Below, piece after piece: positions 43,721 to 56,700 of a DNA stretch of 64,000 nucleotides. The DNA is taken from NCBI GenBank assembly GCA_021229015.1, contig CM037792.1, positions 4,101,136 through 4,165,135 on the forward strand, written 5' to 3'. This DNA is from Solen grandis (taxonomy: Eukaryota; Mollusca; Bivalvia; Adapedonta; Solenidae). Position 1 is the first letter of the stretch. Each line of letters opens with the position of its first letter. The notes under the pieces are model-generated. The model was not told the origin of the DNA. It searched no databases and saw only the letters and a list, made by a program, of their open reading frames with translations. The translations under genes and the position numbers were made by a program.

Positions 43721-44379
43721 ATTTTCCAATTCAGAAAATCTAGATAGTGCAAGCCTTTGGTATGGTTGCGATCAAGGTCAAGTTAACTGAAACTTACTGT
43801 AGATTTCCTCCATGGTTTTTCTCAATGTTGAAAATCAAGAACGGCGTTACAAAAGAAACTTTTTCGGTAGAATGTTTATTGAGGCATTATGGGAAATAAT
43901 TTCACGACCACAATAGAATGAGCTAGAAAAAAGAAGCGACAAATTCCATGACCATCCGTGAAATAAAACACTATCTTAAGCTGCGTTTAAAAATAATCCT
44001 TTATTTTCTGTTTGTTTGAATAATCATGCATGTCGTGTCACATCGAGCCTCATCGTGTGGCATTTCGTCCTGTTGCATCACCTTTCCTTAACTGCTAATT
44101 GTATTCCAGAGCAACATTGAATAGTTTTACTTATGCCAATCTTTTTCAAAATATATCTTGTCAAATTGAATGAGAAAAATCATAACTACGTTTTGAGAAC
44201 AGAACGTGTGTATTCTGGTGTATGGTCCCATTTATCAAATTTGATTTTACTTTTTAGAAGCATGAACTTAACAAATATGCAAAGACACCAACAGCATTAC
44301 AATGTGAAGAACTAGTCTGAGAAATAAAAGTTAAGGACACATTTAAATCAGGTTATTTTTAATCAAAATCAACATTTCA

Positions 44380-44576
44380 TTATTTATCTGCACTTTCGTT
44401 TATTTTCAGCTGCATGTACGTAGTTTCTGGAACATGTTAGACAAGTGCTGATAAACCCCAGATTGTACATTCGGACCTTGAGCGTAATGTCCATTACCAC
44501 TAGGGAGGTTTGGGTCGAAGGTGCCAGGTTCTATCACGTGACATTGTCCGTCTGTCTGTATTGTTTCATTTGTTGT
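44380..44576 (-). pseudogene. Orphan B1-type tail exon (copy E)
   Basis: Aligns with the B1 tail exon (14203-14404). TDGQC, EPGTF, LPSG, GHY and GVYQ are kept. One base is lost after GVYQHL, so the frame changes and ITYMQL is no longer encoded. The acceptor AG is moved by one base. The matching lectin, linker and transmembrane exons of B1 are missing from block Y between here and 45160. I infer a relic left by a deletion. Confidence 0.7.
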
Positions 44577-45159
44577 CTTAATATAAGAATATGTCAGAAA
44601 GTTATGTGTAACTTGTTAAATATAAGAAAATATATGATGATTATACGAAACCGTACACAGTTGTTTAAGCATAATGTCATATGATAAATATAGAATCTGA
44701 CATGAATTGTTATTTCATATCAAATCTTTACTAAACTCGATACTACCTCTTCATGTCAGATTATTTTATTATGACCTATACTGAGAGTATATCGCGATTA
44801 TAACAACAACAACAAAAAAAATGAATGAACGGACTGTGAACGAATTACTTTTTGTAATCTAACACCAAGGAAATAGTTTCAAATAATAAATGAAAATACA
44901 ATTTCACGTGTGTATTTCTCATACATTTTTAGCATCATATTGATAACGCATCTTTTTGATTAAAGGTAGTTGTATCAAACACATTTTATCCACCTGGTCA
45001 AGTTCAACACAATATGCATATATAGAGAATACGCGAAGTGATGTGATTCGGCCTAAAAGCTATATGTAACGTGTAAGAGATATAAAAAAATATGGGATGG
45101 TTATTCGAAACCGGAAACAGCTGTTTAAGCATAATGTCAAATGATAACTTAATCTCCGA

Positions 45160-46100
45160 GGCTAAGCACGAATGTTTCTCGCATGTAATTAATTATATTC
45201 TGTAATATTTCTTAGCTGTATTTTATGGATTATTATGACTCAGCTATTAATGTGTGAACCGGAGAGCAGTAAATAAGCTTATATGTGAGCTGTTATCCAC
45301 AGTAAGTTGATAAGTTCGTGGTTGAAAAATGACCATTGGTTAAAATCAATGTCACTATTATAAATTTATATAATCATTGATATAAAATTTGTTCACCGAC
45401 AACATGGAAATTGGTTCAGCGGATACCCTTTTGGATATATAAACCAATATTTATATATAGTCCATCAGTTGACAGCTGAAATTAGTCATTTAGAATTAAG
45501 GTTCACATCAGTTTATTCTGAATATATTTGTTTTGATAACTTCATTTGTACATGTTTATCAAATTTATGTACATGTATAAATTTTAATTACTCATCAAAC
45601 TATTGATAGCACGTCAATAGGGATGTAAGCGCATGCGCGAAGAGTAAATGTGAGCAGTCATATAATACGGTACTCCAAAATACAATTTCTTAATATAGGT
45701 TTTATAATTCTAAATACAGGTTCAATGCCATTCGTAACGCTTTTGTCTGTGGAGAAACCACCAATTTTTTACAATCACGAAATATTGCATTGGATGACAA
45801 TGCGTCTGAATATGGATATTGATAGACGAACATAATACACACAGATAGTTAAAAGTCATTTTCTTAGTCAATTGCCGAGCTGCTTAATGATATATTTACT
45901 TTTGTTCTGGTGGTAACAACATTTGTTGTGATTCAAAAACAACTACAAAAGTGAAATTGAATTCTTCTGAAATTCTATTTTCAACTCGAATATAGTTTAA
46001 CAATAATAAAGCGTTTTTAAACATTATACATTTATTAGTTTGTACAAATTGAGAAAACGTATCTGAAACAGGGGTATTTTGAAGGTTTGATACAGACAAA
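45160..46100. repeat. Cluster-internal duplicated segment, copy 3 of 3
   Basis: 45160-45350 matches 17960-18140, and 45640-46095 matches 18700-19200. The segment 45640-45890 also matches 6700-6960. It ends at the (TA)n run at 46105. Confidence 0.65.
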
Positions 46101-46101
46101 C

Positions 46102-46104
<3 letters not shown>

Positions 46105-46159
<55 letters not shown>

Positions 46160-46250
46160 GAGGGTTGTCCCAGAAGTATGTAGACTTTCTATACAACGAC
46201 AAAGTCTTTTATCATAACCAAGTAATATTGTTCACGGATAAACTACTATT
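46105..46250. mobile_element. (TA)n plus mariner-like end fragment
   Basis: About 26 TA repeats (46105-46157), then CGAGGGTTGTCCCAGAAG and TATGTAGACTTTCTATAC, which resembles the terminal inverted repeat of mariner-family elements. No second end or transposase is visible, so it is a fragment. It replaces about 850 bp of DNA present in the B2 paralogue and supplies the last three codons and stop of the copy C tail. Confidence 0.5.
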
Positions 46251-49200
46251 GGTTGTTCATGTGGGAGTAAGTGGGATCTATGTCGTCATTAATCATCTCT
46301 ATCGGTATATGATCATATGTCTCATTGACCACAGGATGAGGGTTGTTTGGTCCTGATATATCATAGACATCCCCAAGAACTCCATCTTCAGGAACTCTGT
46401 GTCTGTCTGCTTCATCCGGGTTTTGAAATTCAGTCTCGACATAGACATTGTTTGGCTCATGCGCTGAAGGAGCTGATTCCGAAACGTCCATACGTGAAAA
46501 CCTCACTCTAAGTTTTAATGAGAAGCCGTTCCTCCTGCAAATCATTGCATTAATTAGATTTTACAACATTGTATGACGTGTGATTAACAGCGTGAATGAA
46601 TTTAGCCAAGCAAAATTATTTTATATATGATATTGTAATTTGTAATTAAAAATTGTATCATGCGAAAAGATTTGACACCCACTACCTAGCCCAAACTATT
46701 TACAATATCCTTCTGATTATCTCGTTAAACAAGAAAACGCAATGTCTTACGTTGAATAGGTATCTCTGTTTTCCATTTAGTAATAAGTAAAGTTAGATTT
46801 TAATGAATAAATACTTATATAACAACATAAAAAATGAATATACCAAAAAATAAAATCAAGCCACTATACCTTTGTATACAAATCCCAATAATGACAAAGA
46901 CACAAACACTTGCTGTAGCAATTATAGGAATGGCAATTTCTGTCGGGAATGTTCTGTCTGAAAAGAATAAATTACATGAGCTTTAGACATTTTTTGTTAA
47001 AGATAGACGGAAGAAACAAATGCATATGAATTAACAGCATGGACAATGGGCAGAATTCTTGAAATGTATGAGGAAAAAATATTAATCCATATAAAGATGT
47101 ATCAATATATCGTAAGCTGGTACGTTATCTATAACATGATATTCAATTTTGATTAATACTATTCATATACGTTATTTGAGAATCCTATATATGTATTGTG
47201 TTGAACAATCATTTTGCGGATTATCCCTGGTAGTTTGGAACGACCAATAGTCAATACCATAAAAACCAGTCAATTACAATACATTTGGAGAGGTGAAGTT
47301 TCTACATTTAAGTACAAGCTTTATTTGACTCTACATGGAAAGACATTTAACTTTTTTTTGCGACCACCCTTCACTGAAGTGTAAACTTCAATACTTATCT
47401 AATAGAGAAAAGGAGATTTTAAAGTGGCACAATACTCTTCCATCTGAATAAAATTCAATAAGTTTTTAATATACCATCAGTCGTCTCAGCTTGTTCTGGC
47501 ATATCAACTGACTCCAAAGTTTATTGAAATATATCAGTGCAATTTTTAAACCAAAACCTTTCGGATAATGGGGAGGGTGCTCTTATCGTTCGGCCACCGT
47601 AACCGCTCGAACAAGAAAGTAGAATATAATGATAAGATTATCAATCATAACTATTCAATATATTACTTCTGAAAATCACTTTGCACATTCATGAAATGCT
47701 TTTATTAAGATTATATCCTCATCAGTTCTAAAACAAAATTAAGTATGAAGTCTCCAAGTATAATATCAGAGTTGTAATGAAAAATGGAGACATAGTTAAT
47801 TGGAGGTATTCGACGATGTTCTAAATTTGTATCTGGACGGCACATGAGCCAAAAAACATATCAACTTCTCAAGTAGAAAATAAATAAAAATAAAAATAAA
47901 TTTTAAGTGAAGGATATACATAATAGGAACTATCACTAAAAGTGTTACCGCTTCGACACAGAAGACAGGCAATATTTCTTACAAAATCCTCAGCACAGTT
48001 ATCTGCACTTTTCTGCTTATTGGTCATGTCAAAATAAATCATTATTCCATTATCAACCTTCATGTAATTTGGGTGTAGGGAGGAGCATGAAGGGAAAGTA
48101 GTTCGTGTTATCTCTTAACGTTCGGGACGATTTGGTGAAGATTTGATCATTTCTTAATCTTTTTTATTTATTTTTGTCAAAAGCATGATATAATAGACTT
48201 ATGACCTTGTTTCCTTACGGACATTAATTTATGGTGACATTTCGATTTTTATTAAACAGGAAATTTTATTTGAAATATGTCAGTACTATTTATCTCAACC
48301 TTTTAATTAATGGGCCCCAAAACCCCCCCCCCCCCCCCCCCCCGGAACATGAAAACGTTTTCAAAATTCCAGGATAGGGCATAATGAAAACGTTTTGAGA
48401 TTTAGGAAATGAATTTACATAGTTATGGTTATAAAACACATTTAATGAAATCACAAACACCCTATAAAACCAGATGTTTGTTATAAATTATCTAGTTAGA
48501 CAAATCGCTTTAACCTTCTGATTAAGAATATACTAACATTTAAAACTTTCTAAAAAAATGTGTCATCACGTTTTTATATTTCTTTTCTCTATTTATGAAA
48601 ATAAGTGGTATATAATTTGACAAACACTGGTATATTTCCAACCTACTTAGTGGCTTACAACCGGACCTCGATTCAGTGAAACAGTCCGAAGCTGGCTACG
48701 AAATACAAAGCAAATAAACGTATTCAATTTTTCAGAACTCGTCTTTTTTATTTAAAAGTTTGTAAAATAACTTATTGTGCATAATTATGATTTCATAATT
48801 AATGTAGGTATACCCGTCTACATGAAATACGTGATATATATACACCATGAAGGATATATCATAATAAATTACATATATGCTCAAGAATATTTGTACATAG
48901 AAAGAATGAAAAAAATAGATAAATAAGACACCAGTAAAGGTTTGCATTCAGCCAACATTTATAGGTTATAAACTTATAATAACTGGGTGATTTAAGTGAC
49001 AACAAAAATGTGGAGACGGGCAGCAGCACGGCAGACACTTTATTTAGAATACAGTAACGTAAAAAGATAGTGGACACCTATTCACCGCTTGTTCCTATAG
49101 TACTCACAGTTGTTGTTTAAGATGTAACCTTAGTAGTATAAATTTCACGAAGATTAAAGAAAAGTAAGGCAACCAGACCCAGACGACCACACTTTCTCCT

Positions 49201-50854
49201 TTTTCATTCGTTGTTTTGAATAAATTTGATAAGTTAGAAATATTCATTAAACTAATTGCCCTTAAACATGTATTATCTTACAGTCAATTCATAGAATCAT
49301 CAGAGTATTCATAGGTAGTCCGATTGACCTACGTCTATCATGGAGTATACACGGGTTACCGATGATAAAATATTTTGTGTTGAAATGATATATCAATGAA
49401 CTTAAAAATATGAACCCTATATTATATTTTTAATAACTTTCATAAATAAAAAAAATCAATCGGATCTATTTCCTTATAATTAAAACAGTATTATGATATT
49501 ATAATCTTTGACTAGTTCTCGTATAATAAAAAATCTTACTCGGTTTACATGTGTACTTTAACTCCGCAAAATTAACTTCATACGGCATTTGTTTAATGGT
49601 ACAGTGTGTCTGGTTTCTACATAGTTGAGATATGTTCTGCTGCAGATCAGCGTCATTCGTCACGTGAGTCATATCGCAGTACATGCTACAATAGTTTTGG
49701 TAACAGCTTGAGGACCGTTGCAGATGACAATTCCGACTGGTGGAGCATGCCAATACTACAATAACAGACTGATTGTTGGCGCACCGTAAGTCTCCTCCAC
49801 ACAGGCCATCTACGCCATCTTTCCTACAAATCCGTGTGGACTCAGCCTTAACCATATGGCCTAGACAAAAAGAAGATTTTGGTTCCTTGAGGGAAGTTCA
49901 AATGGCATAATCTGGATCTAGTGACGTGTTAAGACTGCTTCATACCAGCATAATATTAGAGACCGGCACATCGAAATTATCAGCAAAACACTACATATAC
50001 GAATGCATTTGTTGAACCCTTGCGATATTTCGCTTTTATTTTGTGATAGGTGTACATAGTGAGGAAAACAGAAATACAAGATAAACTTTTGTGTCTGGAT
50101 GAAGGAATGTATTTAACTTATTTAAATTATGTTGATAAAGGTAAATAAAGACGCAAAAACTGCATTATCCCTTTAAAATGAGGCGGGGCTTGGTATATGT
50201 AAATAGTTACAAAGTCGGATGATGAAATCTTGAATGTTGCCAATGAAGTTAATATTTAACTACATATGTCACAAACATCCTCGATGGCCAAGTGATTAGA
50301 AGCGGGAGGTCGTGGGTTCGATCTCAGGCTGCGACATACCAAATTCGAAAGTTATGGTACTGGTATACCTCCCTTGCTTGGCGCTCAGCATATAAGGGTA
50401 GTTGCACAACTGGTTGGCTGCCCGGTGTCAGGATAATGTGATTGGTTGTGGTATCATGCCATGTGCCTACGGCGTGATACTGCAGTGTGGCAGCACTATG
50501 TCTGTCTCAAATAGACATAATCTCTAAATGACTAAACAGACGCCAAGTACCAGGCTAAACCAAGAGATTATTATACTTAACACAAACTCATAATATATGA
50601 TACTGTTTCTTAAAATCGCAAGGTAAGGTTTTATTTTTCTTTGAATACGAGTTAGCATTATTTCATATAAGCATCATATTTTACATTGGTACTTTATAGC
50701 ATAACACAAATAACGTTTACTCTTGCATAATTTTATAATAATGGCTTTATATTAACCTAATATATGTATATGCCAGTTTATTACGCTTTACTGGTGTACG
50801 AACATTCTTACCTGTGCATATAAAGATGGTGAATACTAAAATAATTCCCATCAT
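46246..50854 (-). CDS. Lectin-type receptor C, truncated tail without ITIM-type motifs
   Basis: Paralogue of B2. Exons: signal 50812-50854 (MMGIILVFTIFICT), lectin 49540-49860, transmembrane 46870-46957, tail 46246-46534. The linker exon relic (about 49085-49150) has lost its acceptor AG (AA instead) and has a TAA. Because it was a phase 1-1 exon, skipping it keeps the frame, giving 741 nt and 246 residues. The lectin exon is intact, with TRIC, GLCG, NISQLC and NFAELKYTC. The membrane span is IAIPIIATASVCVFVIIGIC. The tail keeps VYVET, VYDIS, TYDHI and TYSHM, but then ends NNQ-stop where the (TA)n/mariner-like junction starts, losing about 70 residues with SDYGIV and VEYATV. It could be a working decoy or modified-signal receptor, or a young pseudogene. 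Confidence 0.6.
48323..48343. repeat. Poly-C run
   Basis: About 21 C in a row within the intron between the linker relic and transmembrane exon of receptor C; not present in the B2 intron. Confidence 0.9.
50278..50560 (+). repeat. tRNA-derived SINE in copy C intron 1
   Basis: The head has an A-box-like TGGCCAAGTGATTAGA and a B-box-like GGGTTCGATCTC 31 bases further on. The body has CCTCCCTTGCTTGGCGCTCA, GGCTGCCCGGTGTCAGGATA and GTGTGGCAGCACTAT, typical of long tRNA-type SINEs in bivalves as I remember them. It is the fuller version of the truncated SINE at 24510-24630 in the paralogous intron. Confidence 0.65.
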
Positions 50855-51151
50855 CTTTTCTGTTCTATTCAGTATAAAGGATCAGTAAACACAAGAGACG
50901 ACAGGATGGTCTCCGTGCATGTTTACACTAAGTATTCTGATATCAAACAAGATACGGTTTCATTTTGATTAATGAAGGACAAAGTCAACAGATTTATATT
51001 TGCTTCGGTTTAACTTCCCTCTATTGTTGATTAATGGGGAGAACGTGCATCTTGCACAAGGTTTAGGAAGTACCATAAATACTTCGAAATAAATGTTCTT
51101 GGAATACATCATTTTGTTTTTCTATAAAAATACTGACATTTTGATTGCAAA

Positions 51152-51251
51152 NNNNNNNNNNNNNNNNNNNNNNNNNNNNNNNNNNNNNNNNNNNNNNNNN
51201 NNNNNNNNNNNNNNNNNNNNNNNNNNNNNNNNNNNNNNNNNNNNNNNNNNN
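51152..51251. other. Assembly gap (100 N)
   Basis: Exactly 100 N. The gap opens within the sequence that is duplicated at about 2190 and 31370 (GACATTTTGATTGCAAA), so a collapsed or unresolved tandem copy may be hidden here. Confidence 0.99.
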
Positions 51252-52036
51252 TCTAGTTTATCAAAATATGATTAATTATGTGGTTATCGAAAAAAGTTCT
51301 TTTCTATATAAAAATGTAATATTAAAATTACGTATAAAGCCGACGAAATTAATGGTCGTTTACCCGATACATGTAATTTCTCATATTATTCACTTGAGTA
51401 TGGATAAAAGCTTGAATTTGCAAAACGTATTACATGTATATCAATTATGTGTATTTATGTTACATGATTATGTGAAACGAGTCTGTAGAAAAATATTCAG
51501 CCAACCTTATCATTTATTCCCCTCTCCACTAGTTGTCATTCATTTCCATGCATACATTACAAAAAAAAAATCATAGTGAACATGTTGTAGTCTTATTTCT
51601 AAATATTTTATTTGCATCATTATTTTAACAATCAATTTAATTATAAGTACTATTTTGGTGCCCTTCAAATTTTCCAAGATTTACATGAAAACACACTCGT
51701 AGTAGTCATATATAAAAAGCACAAGCTCGATTGAAAGACTACATTTATAGAGTGGATAAATTACATAACGTATGACATAAAAGATGTAATTATAGCCAAC
51801 TAAAGCATGTTTAACAAATGTAGGATGTATGAAAGAAGAATCATATGTTACAAGTTTAAGTTAACTTCATATTATTCACATTTAATTAAAGGGGACCTCC
51901 TGATCCTGTATCTTGGTATAGGTTTTGGAATTAAAAATGCTTGAGACCGACAATTACATATAAAGTATACACGCGAAAGGAATAGCCTGGAGACAACGAT
52001 GGATTAAAAAAAAAGTTTACAGAAATTAATATTTTA
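51252..52036. other. Noncoding stretch
   Basis: AT-rich, with no recognisable gene or repeat. The 60- and 140-codon frames running across the N gap are not credible. Confidence 0.5.
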
Positions 52037-53750
52037 TTAGCTCACCTGAGCACAACATGCTCATGGTGAGCTATTGTGATCGCCATTTGTCCGTCGTCCG
52101 TGCGTGCGTGCGTCCGGCGTCAACAATTTCCTTTAAACAATCTTCTCCTAAACCGCTGAATGGATTTTAACCAAATTTCACTGGATTGATCCTTATGATG
52201 CTCTCTAACAAAATTGTTCAAATTGTTTTGATTGGATGAAAAAGTAGGTCACAGGAGCTAAAGATATATTTTAAAAATTCTTCTTCTGTACAACTGCAGG
52301 GCCTAGAGCTTAGATAGTTGGTGTATAACATTGTCTTGTAGACCTCTACCAAGTTTGTTCAAATCATAACCTTGGGGTCAAAATTTGCTCCGCCACAGGG
52401 GTCATTTTATTTTAAAGGCTTATAAAGGAAACTCTATCTTCTTGTCAAAAACCACAAGGCCTTGAGTTTAGATATTTGTTGTGTAATATGGCCTTATAGA
52501 CATCTGCTAAGATTGTTCAAATCATGGCCCTGGGGTCAAAATTGGCCCCGCCCCAGGGGTCACTTTATTTTACAAGGCATATAGGGTAACATCTAAAAAA
52601 TCTTCTTGTCCAAAACCACAAGGCCTGGAGTTTAGATATTTGGTATATAATATGGACTAGTGGACATCTTCCAACTTTGTTCACATCATTGCCCCGGGGT
52701 CAAAATCGGCCCCGCCCCAGGGGTCACTTTATTTTACTAGGCTTATATAGGAAAATCTAGAAAAAACTTCTTGTCAGAAACTAAAGCTCCAAAGTTTAGA
52801 TATTTGGAATGTAATATGAACAGTGGAAATCTAGCAAAGTTGTTCACATTATTGCCCAGGGATCAAAATTTGCCCCGACCAAGGGGTCACTTGATTTTAC
52901 ATATAGGCTTTATCGAAAAAAAAAAAACAGCTAGAAAAATGGTCTTTTCAGAAACCACAAAGCCTGAAGTTTATATATTTGGTGTGTTACATGGCCTTAT
53001 AGACATGTACCAAGTTTGCTCAAATCATGGCCCTGGGGTCAAAATTGGCCCCGCCTCAGGGGTCTTTTGATTTTACATAGACTTAAATAGGAAATCTAGA
53101 AAAAAACTTCTTGTCAGAAACTAAAATGCCCGAAGTTTAGATATTTGTATGTAATATGGACTAGTGGACATCTACCAACTTTGTTCACATTATTGCCCTG
53201 GGGTCAATATTTGCTCCGACCCAGGGGTCACTTAATTTTACATATAGGCTTATATCGATAAAAGAAATTAGAAAAAAACGTCTCGTCAGAAACCACAAAG
53301 CCTGGAGTTTAGATATTTTGTGTGCTACATGGCCTGATACCCATTTACAAAGTTTGTTAAAATCATGGCCCTGGGGTCAAAATTGGCCCGCTCCATAGGT
53401 CAATTGATTTTACAAAGACTTATATAGGAGAGTCGTTAAAATATCTTGTCAGAAACCATAAGATCATGGGTTTAGATATTGCTTAACATGTCCTTGTCGA
53501 CCTGAACCAAGCTTTCAAAACATGGCTCTTGGGTATAAATTGGTCTCGCCCTAGGGGTCACTTGATTTTATAGCTATGACCATCAAAATTTTGACTACAT
53601 GTACAGTTTTTATGTGGAATAACAATTACTTTGCTGTACTTCTTCATCGATTTTGTATTTAGTATGACTGTTATGTATGACTGTTATATAAAAGGCAATG
53701 AAGGCAATATTTCTCAGGTGAGCGATTCGGGGCCATTATGACCCTCTTGT
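52037..53750 (+). mobile_element. AGCTCACC palindrome-ended element, copy 3
   Basis: Begins TTAGCTCACCTGAGCAC, with the hairpin GCTCACC...TGAGCA...TGCTCA...GGTGAGC, then GATCGCCATTTGTCCG. Ends TCTCAGGTGAGCGATTCGG then GGCCATTATGACCCTCTTGT. The body has about eight units of about 165 bp (CCCTGGGGTCAAAATTGGCC; TAGGCTTATATAGG; CTTCTTGTCAGAAACCACAA; GTTTAGATATTTGG). This is the same interior family as copy 2 but a different one from copy 1. Confidence 0.75.
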
Positions 53751-56700
53751 ATTTCGTTTTCATTTTAAGTTAGTGTACTGGCATATTATTTTTTGACAGC
53801 ATGCTATACAAATTCTAAACCATAATTTCTTATAATGCAGAAACATTGTTGTTTTAGGACCGCAGTACGCAGTATGCATAAGACATGTGAAAAATAATAT
53901 AAAAATCGGCTGCCTTCAGTAGCCGAATAAACTAATATATCATGTTAATCGTTTTTGATCAATGAGTAATTTATTGCATCTCATATTATCTTTGTAGCAT
54001 AAGTCCACTATCATTAAAGTAAATACGTATCTTCTGTACTTTTGTGCCCTATATTAATGAATAATTGATAATTGAGTCTTCTCTAATGGTATTTTTCACA
54101 TTAAATAGACAAAAATTAAATGGAAAAGTACATGTAAGTTTATGGAAATTAGGTCGAAGGCACTCTTGATATACATCTTCATATATATCATATTAAGTAT
54201 GTACCCCTTGTTACATGTTTGATAGTGGAAATCCGGGAACATAACTAACTAAGTAACTTAATTCTAGCAATTATTTCGTATAAAAATGTCATTGTTTTTG
54301 CCGTGATGACCCCTTCCTCGATTTACATAATCTTTTTAGAACACTCTTTAGAAATCCCTGAATCAAACGGTCTTCTGCTGAGGATTGGGCAAAATGGCAT
54401 GGAAATATTTAGACCCGTTGTTTGCAAATGATGAATACACATGTTATTGAAATACTCAGAAATGGCTTTGATTGATTTCAGTCGTGCTAAAAATATATGC
54501 GCGTAGTCTTTAAGCTTTTGCATCAAAATAAGTCTAGTAATAGTAAGGAATACTAAGAGATATATTTTGATTTTGTTTCAAAGCATTTTCATTAATATCA
54601 GGATATACCTGGTATAAACATACATTAATTTCTGGACAAATATGTTTTCATTTCGCCACCTAAAATTAATACGACATTTGCAGATATTATAAAAAAATAT
54701 TAATAAATTTTGCTTATTATTTTTCAAGATAAAAACATCAAGATATTTGTTTCTATTCTGATGAAAATAAGTACAAGCGCATAATGGGTGACGCTCTTAT
54801 ACATATTGTTACTGTTACATAGTGTGCAATTTCTTCTTTCCAGGAAAGTGCTTTCTCATGGACGCCGTTCGACAGGACGTCAGTGTTTTGCTGTACGATA
54901 TTTGAAATGAGTGACCTAGTAGTTCAGTTTTATGATTTGATATATGGTTCGAGGCGACGGATTTACGATATTGATATACACAATTAACTATTATCAGAAT
55001 CTCGTTCGTACCATAATTGTTTGAACTCGTCTATTAGAATCTGTCTCGCAAATAAGTGTTGTTTTACATAAGCAGATTGTGTTAACTTCAGATTATGTAT
55101 ATTTAAATAGGGACTCTTTGGTAATGTATGACATACGCGCTTTCTTCTGTGACAAAAGAGTAACCGAGAGGAGTGTAGGTCTCCAACTTGAGTGATAGTT
55201 CTTTTTAAGCAACATTGTGTTTATATTTTTTATATACTAATTCAGTTGTTTATCAAGCAATATTTTACACCCAAATGAGACCATTCGGCTTTGTTTATTT
55301 AGCTTGCATACGTAGATCACCGTACTGTCTGGCCCTTGTTATTTTCTGAAGGAAATTATATTTTTTTTAATTAATATTTCCAAAACCAAAACTTTCAGAC
55401 TTGTAAATCACAATTGGTACATTTAAAATACAGTGTAATAATAAAAATAATATTAGGTCAGTAAGTAAACCTGCAGTATTCAATATATTAGGAAGTAAAT
55501 ATATACCCGGTACCGTTTAATAGTTTTACTTGCTGTTAAAATTGAACCGTTTCTAGAATAAACTACTTATACGAGCATTGTAAAAAACATTAATTACTAC
55601 GTGTAATTTCTCTTTAAGTTTTATGAGTCGACCATTTATAATATGATTAAATGTTATACGAAGAGTAAATAAATTTTTTTTTATCAGGCGATAATTTCCT
55701 GGATCACTAGAAATTTTCTTTTCTTATATGAATGGTTATAATATATCGTTATTTCACACTTTCGTTAAGGATAATGTTAAAACAATCGTTGTATATCTTT
55801 AAAAATAACACGTTTCGTATTTTATATATTTATCTAATGTTTCGTAGACATAAGTTGCCGCCTTAAAATGTTTAAGTTGAGAAATATACCATACTTATTT
55901 CACTGTCATTTATGTTATCGCCTTTGAAGAAACGTTCGTCCGGCTGCTTGCCGTTTTTTTCTTTGCTCAAATTAATGTTTATATAGTGCTTAAACCGTCG
56001 TTTAGTGACTCATTTTGGTTGTTAACCCATTCATGAAGTTCCAATACTTCTTTGGATTGTTTACACGAAGATCGCGTTGGTATTTTGCTCGTTTGTACTC
56101 AAAGATATAATGATTTTTGTATATATGTTATGCATTTCGTAATTCATGTTTTTTTCTCTAAACCTACTTTGCTCTTATCTAAATGTTATAATTATTCATT
56201 GCTTTGTAGCACTGTAGACCAAATCATGGCTCATTGCTTTTACTGTTTTGTATTCCTCATGCAACAATTTCAACTGCATTCTTATTTCTGGTGGCATAAC
56301 TTATTTTTTCACAACACATTTGATAAGGTTTCGAAATTGTTAATTTTAACATCTTTTGAGATAATATTCTTTCATTCCAAATAAGTAATGTTTTTAAATT
56401 AAAATGCAAACTTATCATGATAGAGCATTGTGTTCTTTAGAATAAAGATGATCAGTTTCTGTAAATTTAAATGAGATTCGAAATATTCCGCGGGACTAAT
56501 GACATAATCTCTGACTCACCAATATGCATTACCCGACATTTGTATTCCCACCTACTCGAACGTTAATCATAACTATCTATAATAACAGCATGTATCTGTA
56601 CTGGTGTACCGGATCTTTGGTCTTAAGTAGTACTAGTCAATTGAATTAAACTGTTTTCTAAATTTGTATATTATAGTTATACCATTTTGTGTTTCTATTC

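Noticed and set aside
56052..56384. Plus-strand frame of 110 codons rich in Phe, Cys and His
   Set aside because: AT-rich chance composition, with no signal, domain or splice evidence, in a region without other gene signs.
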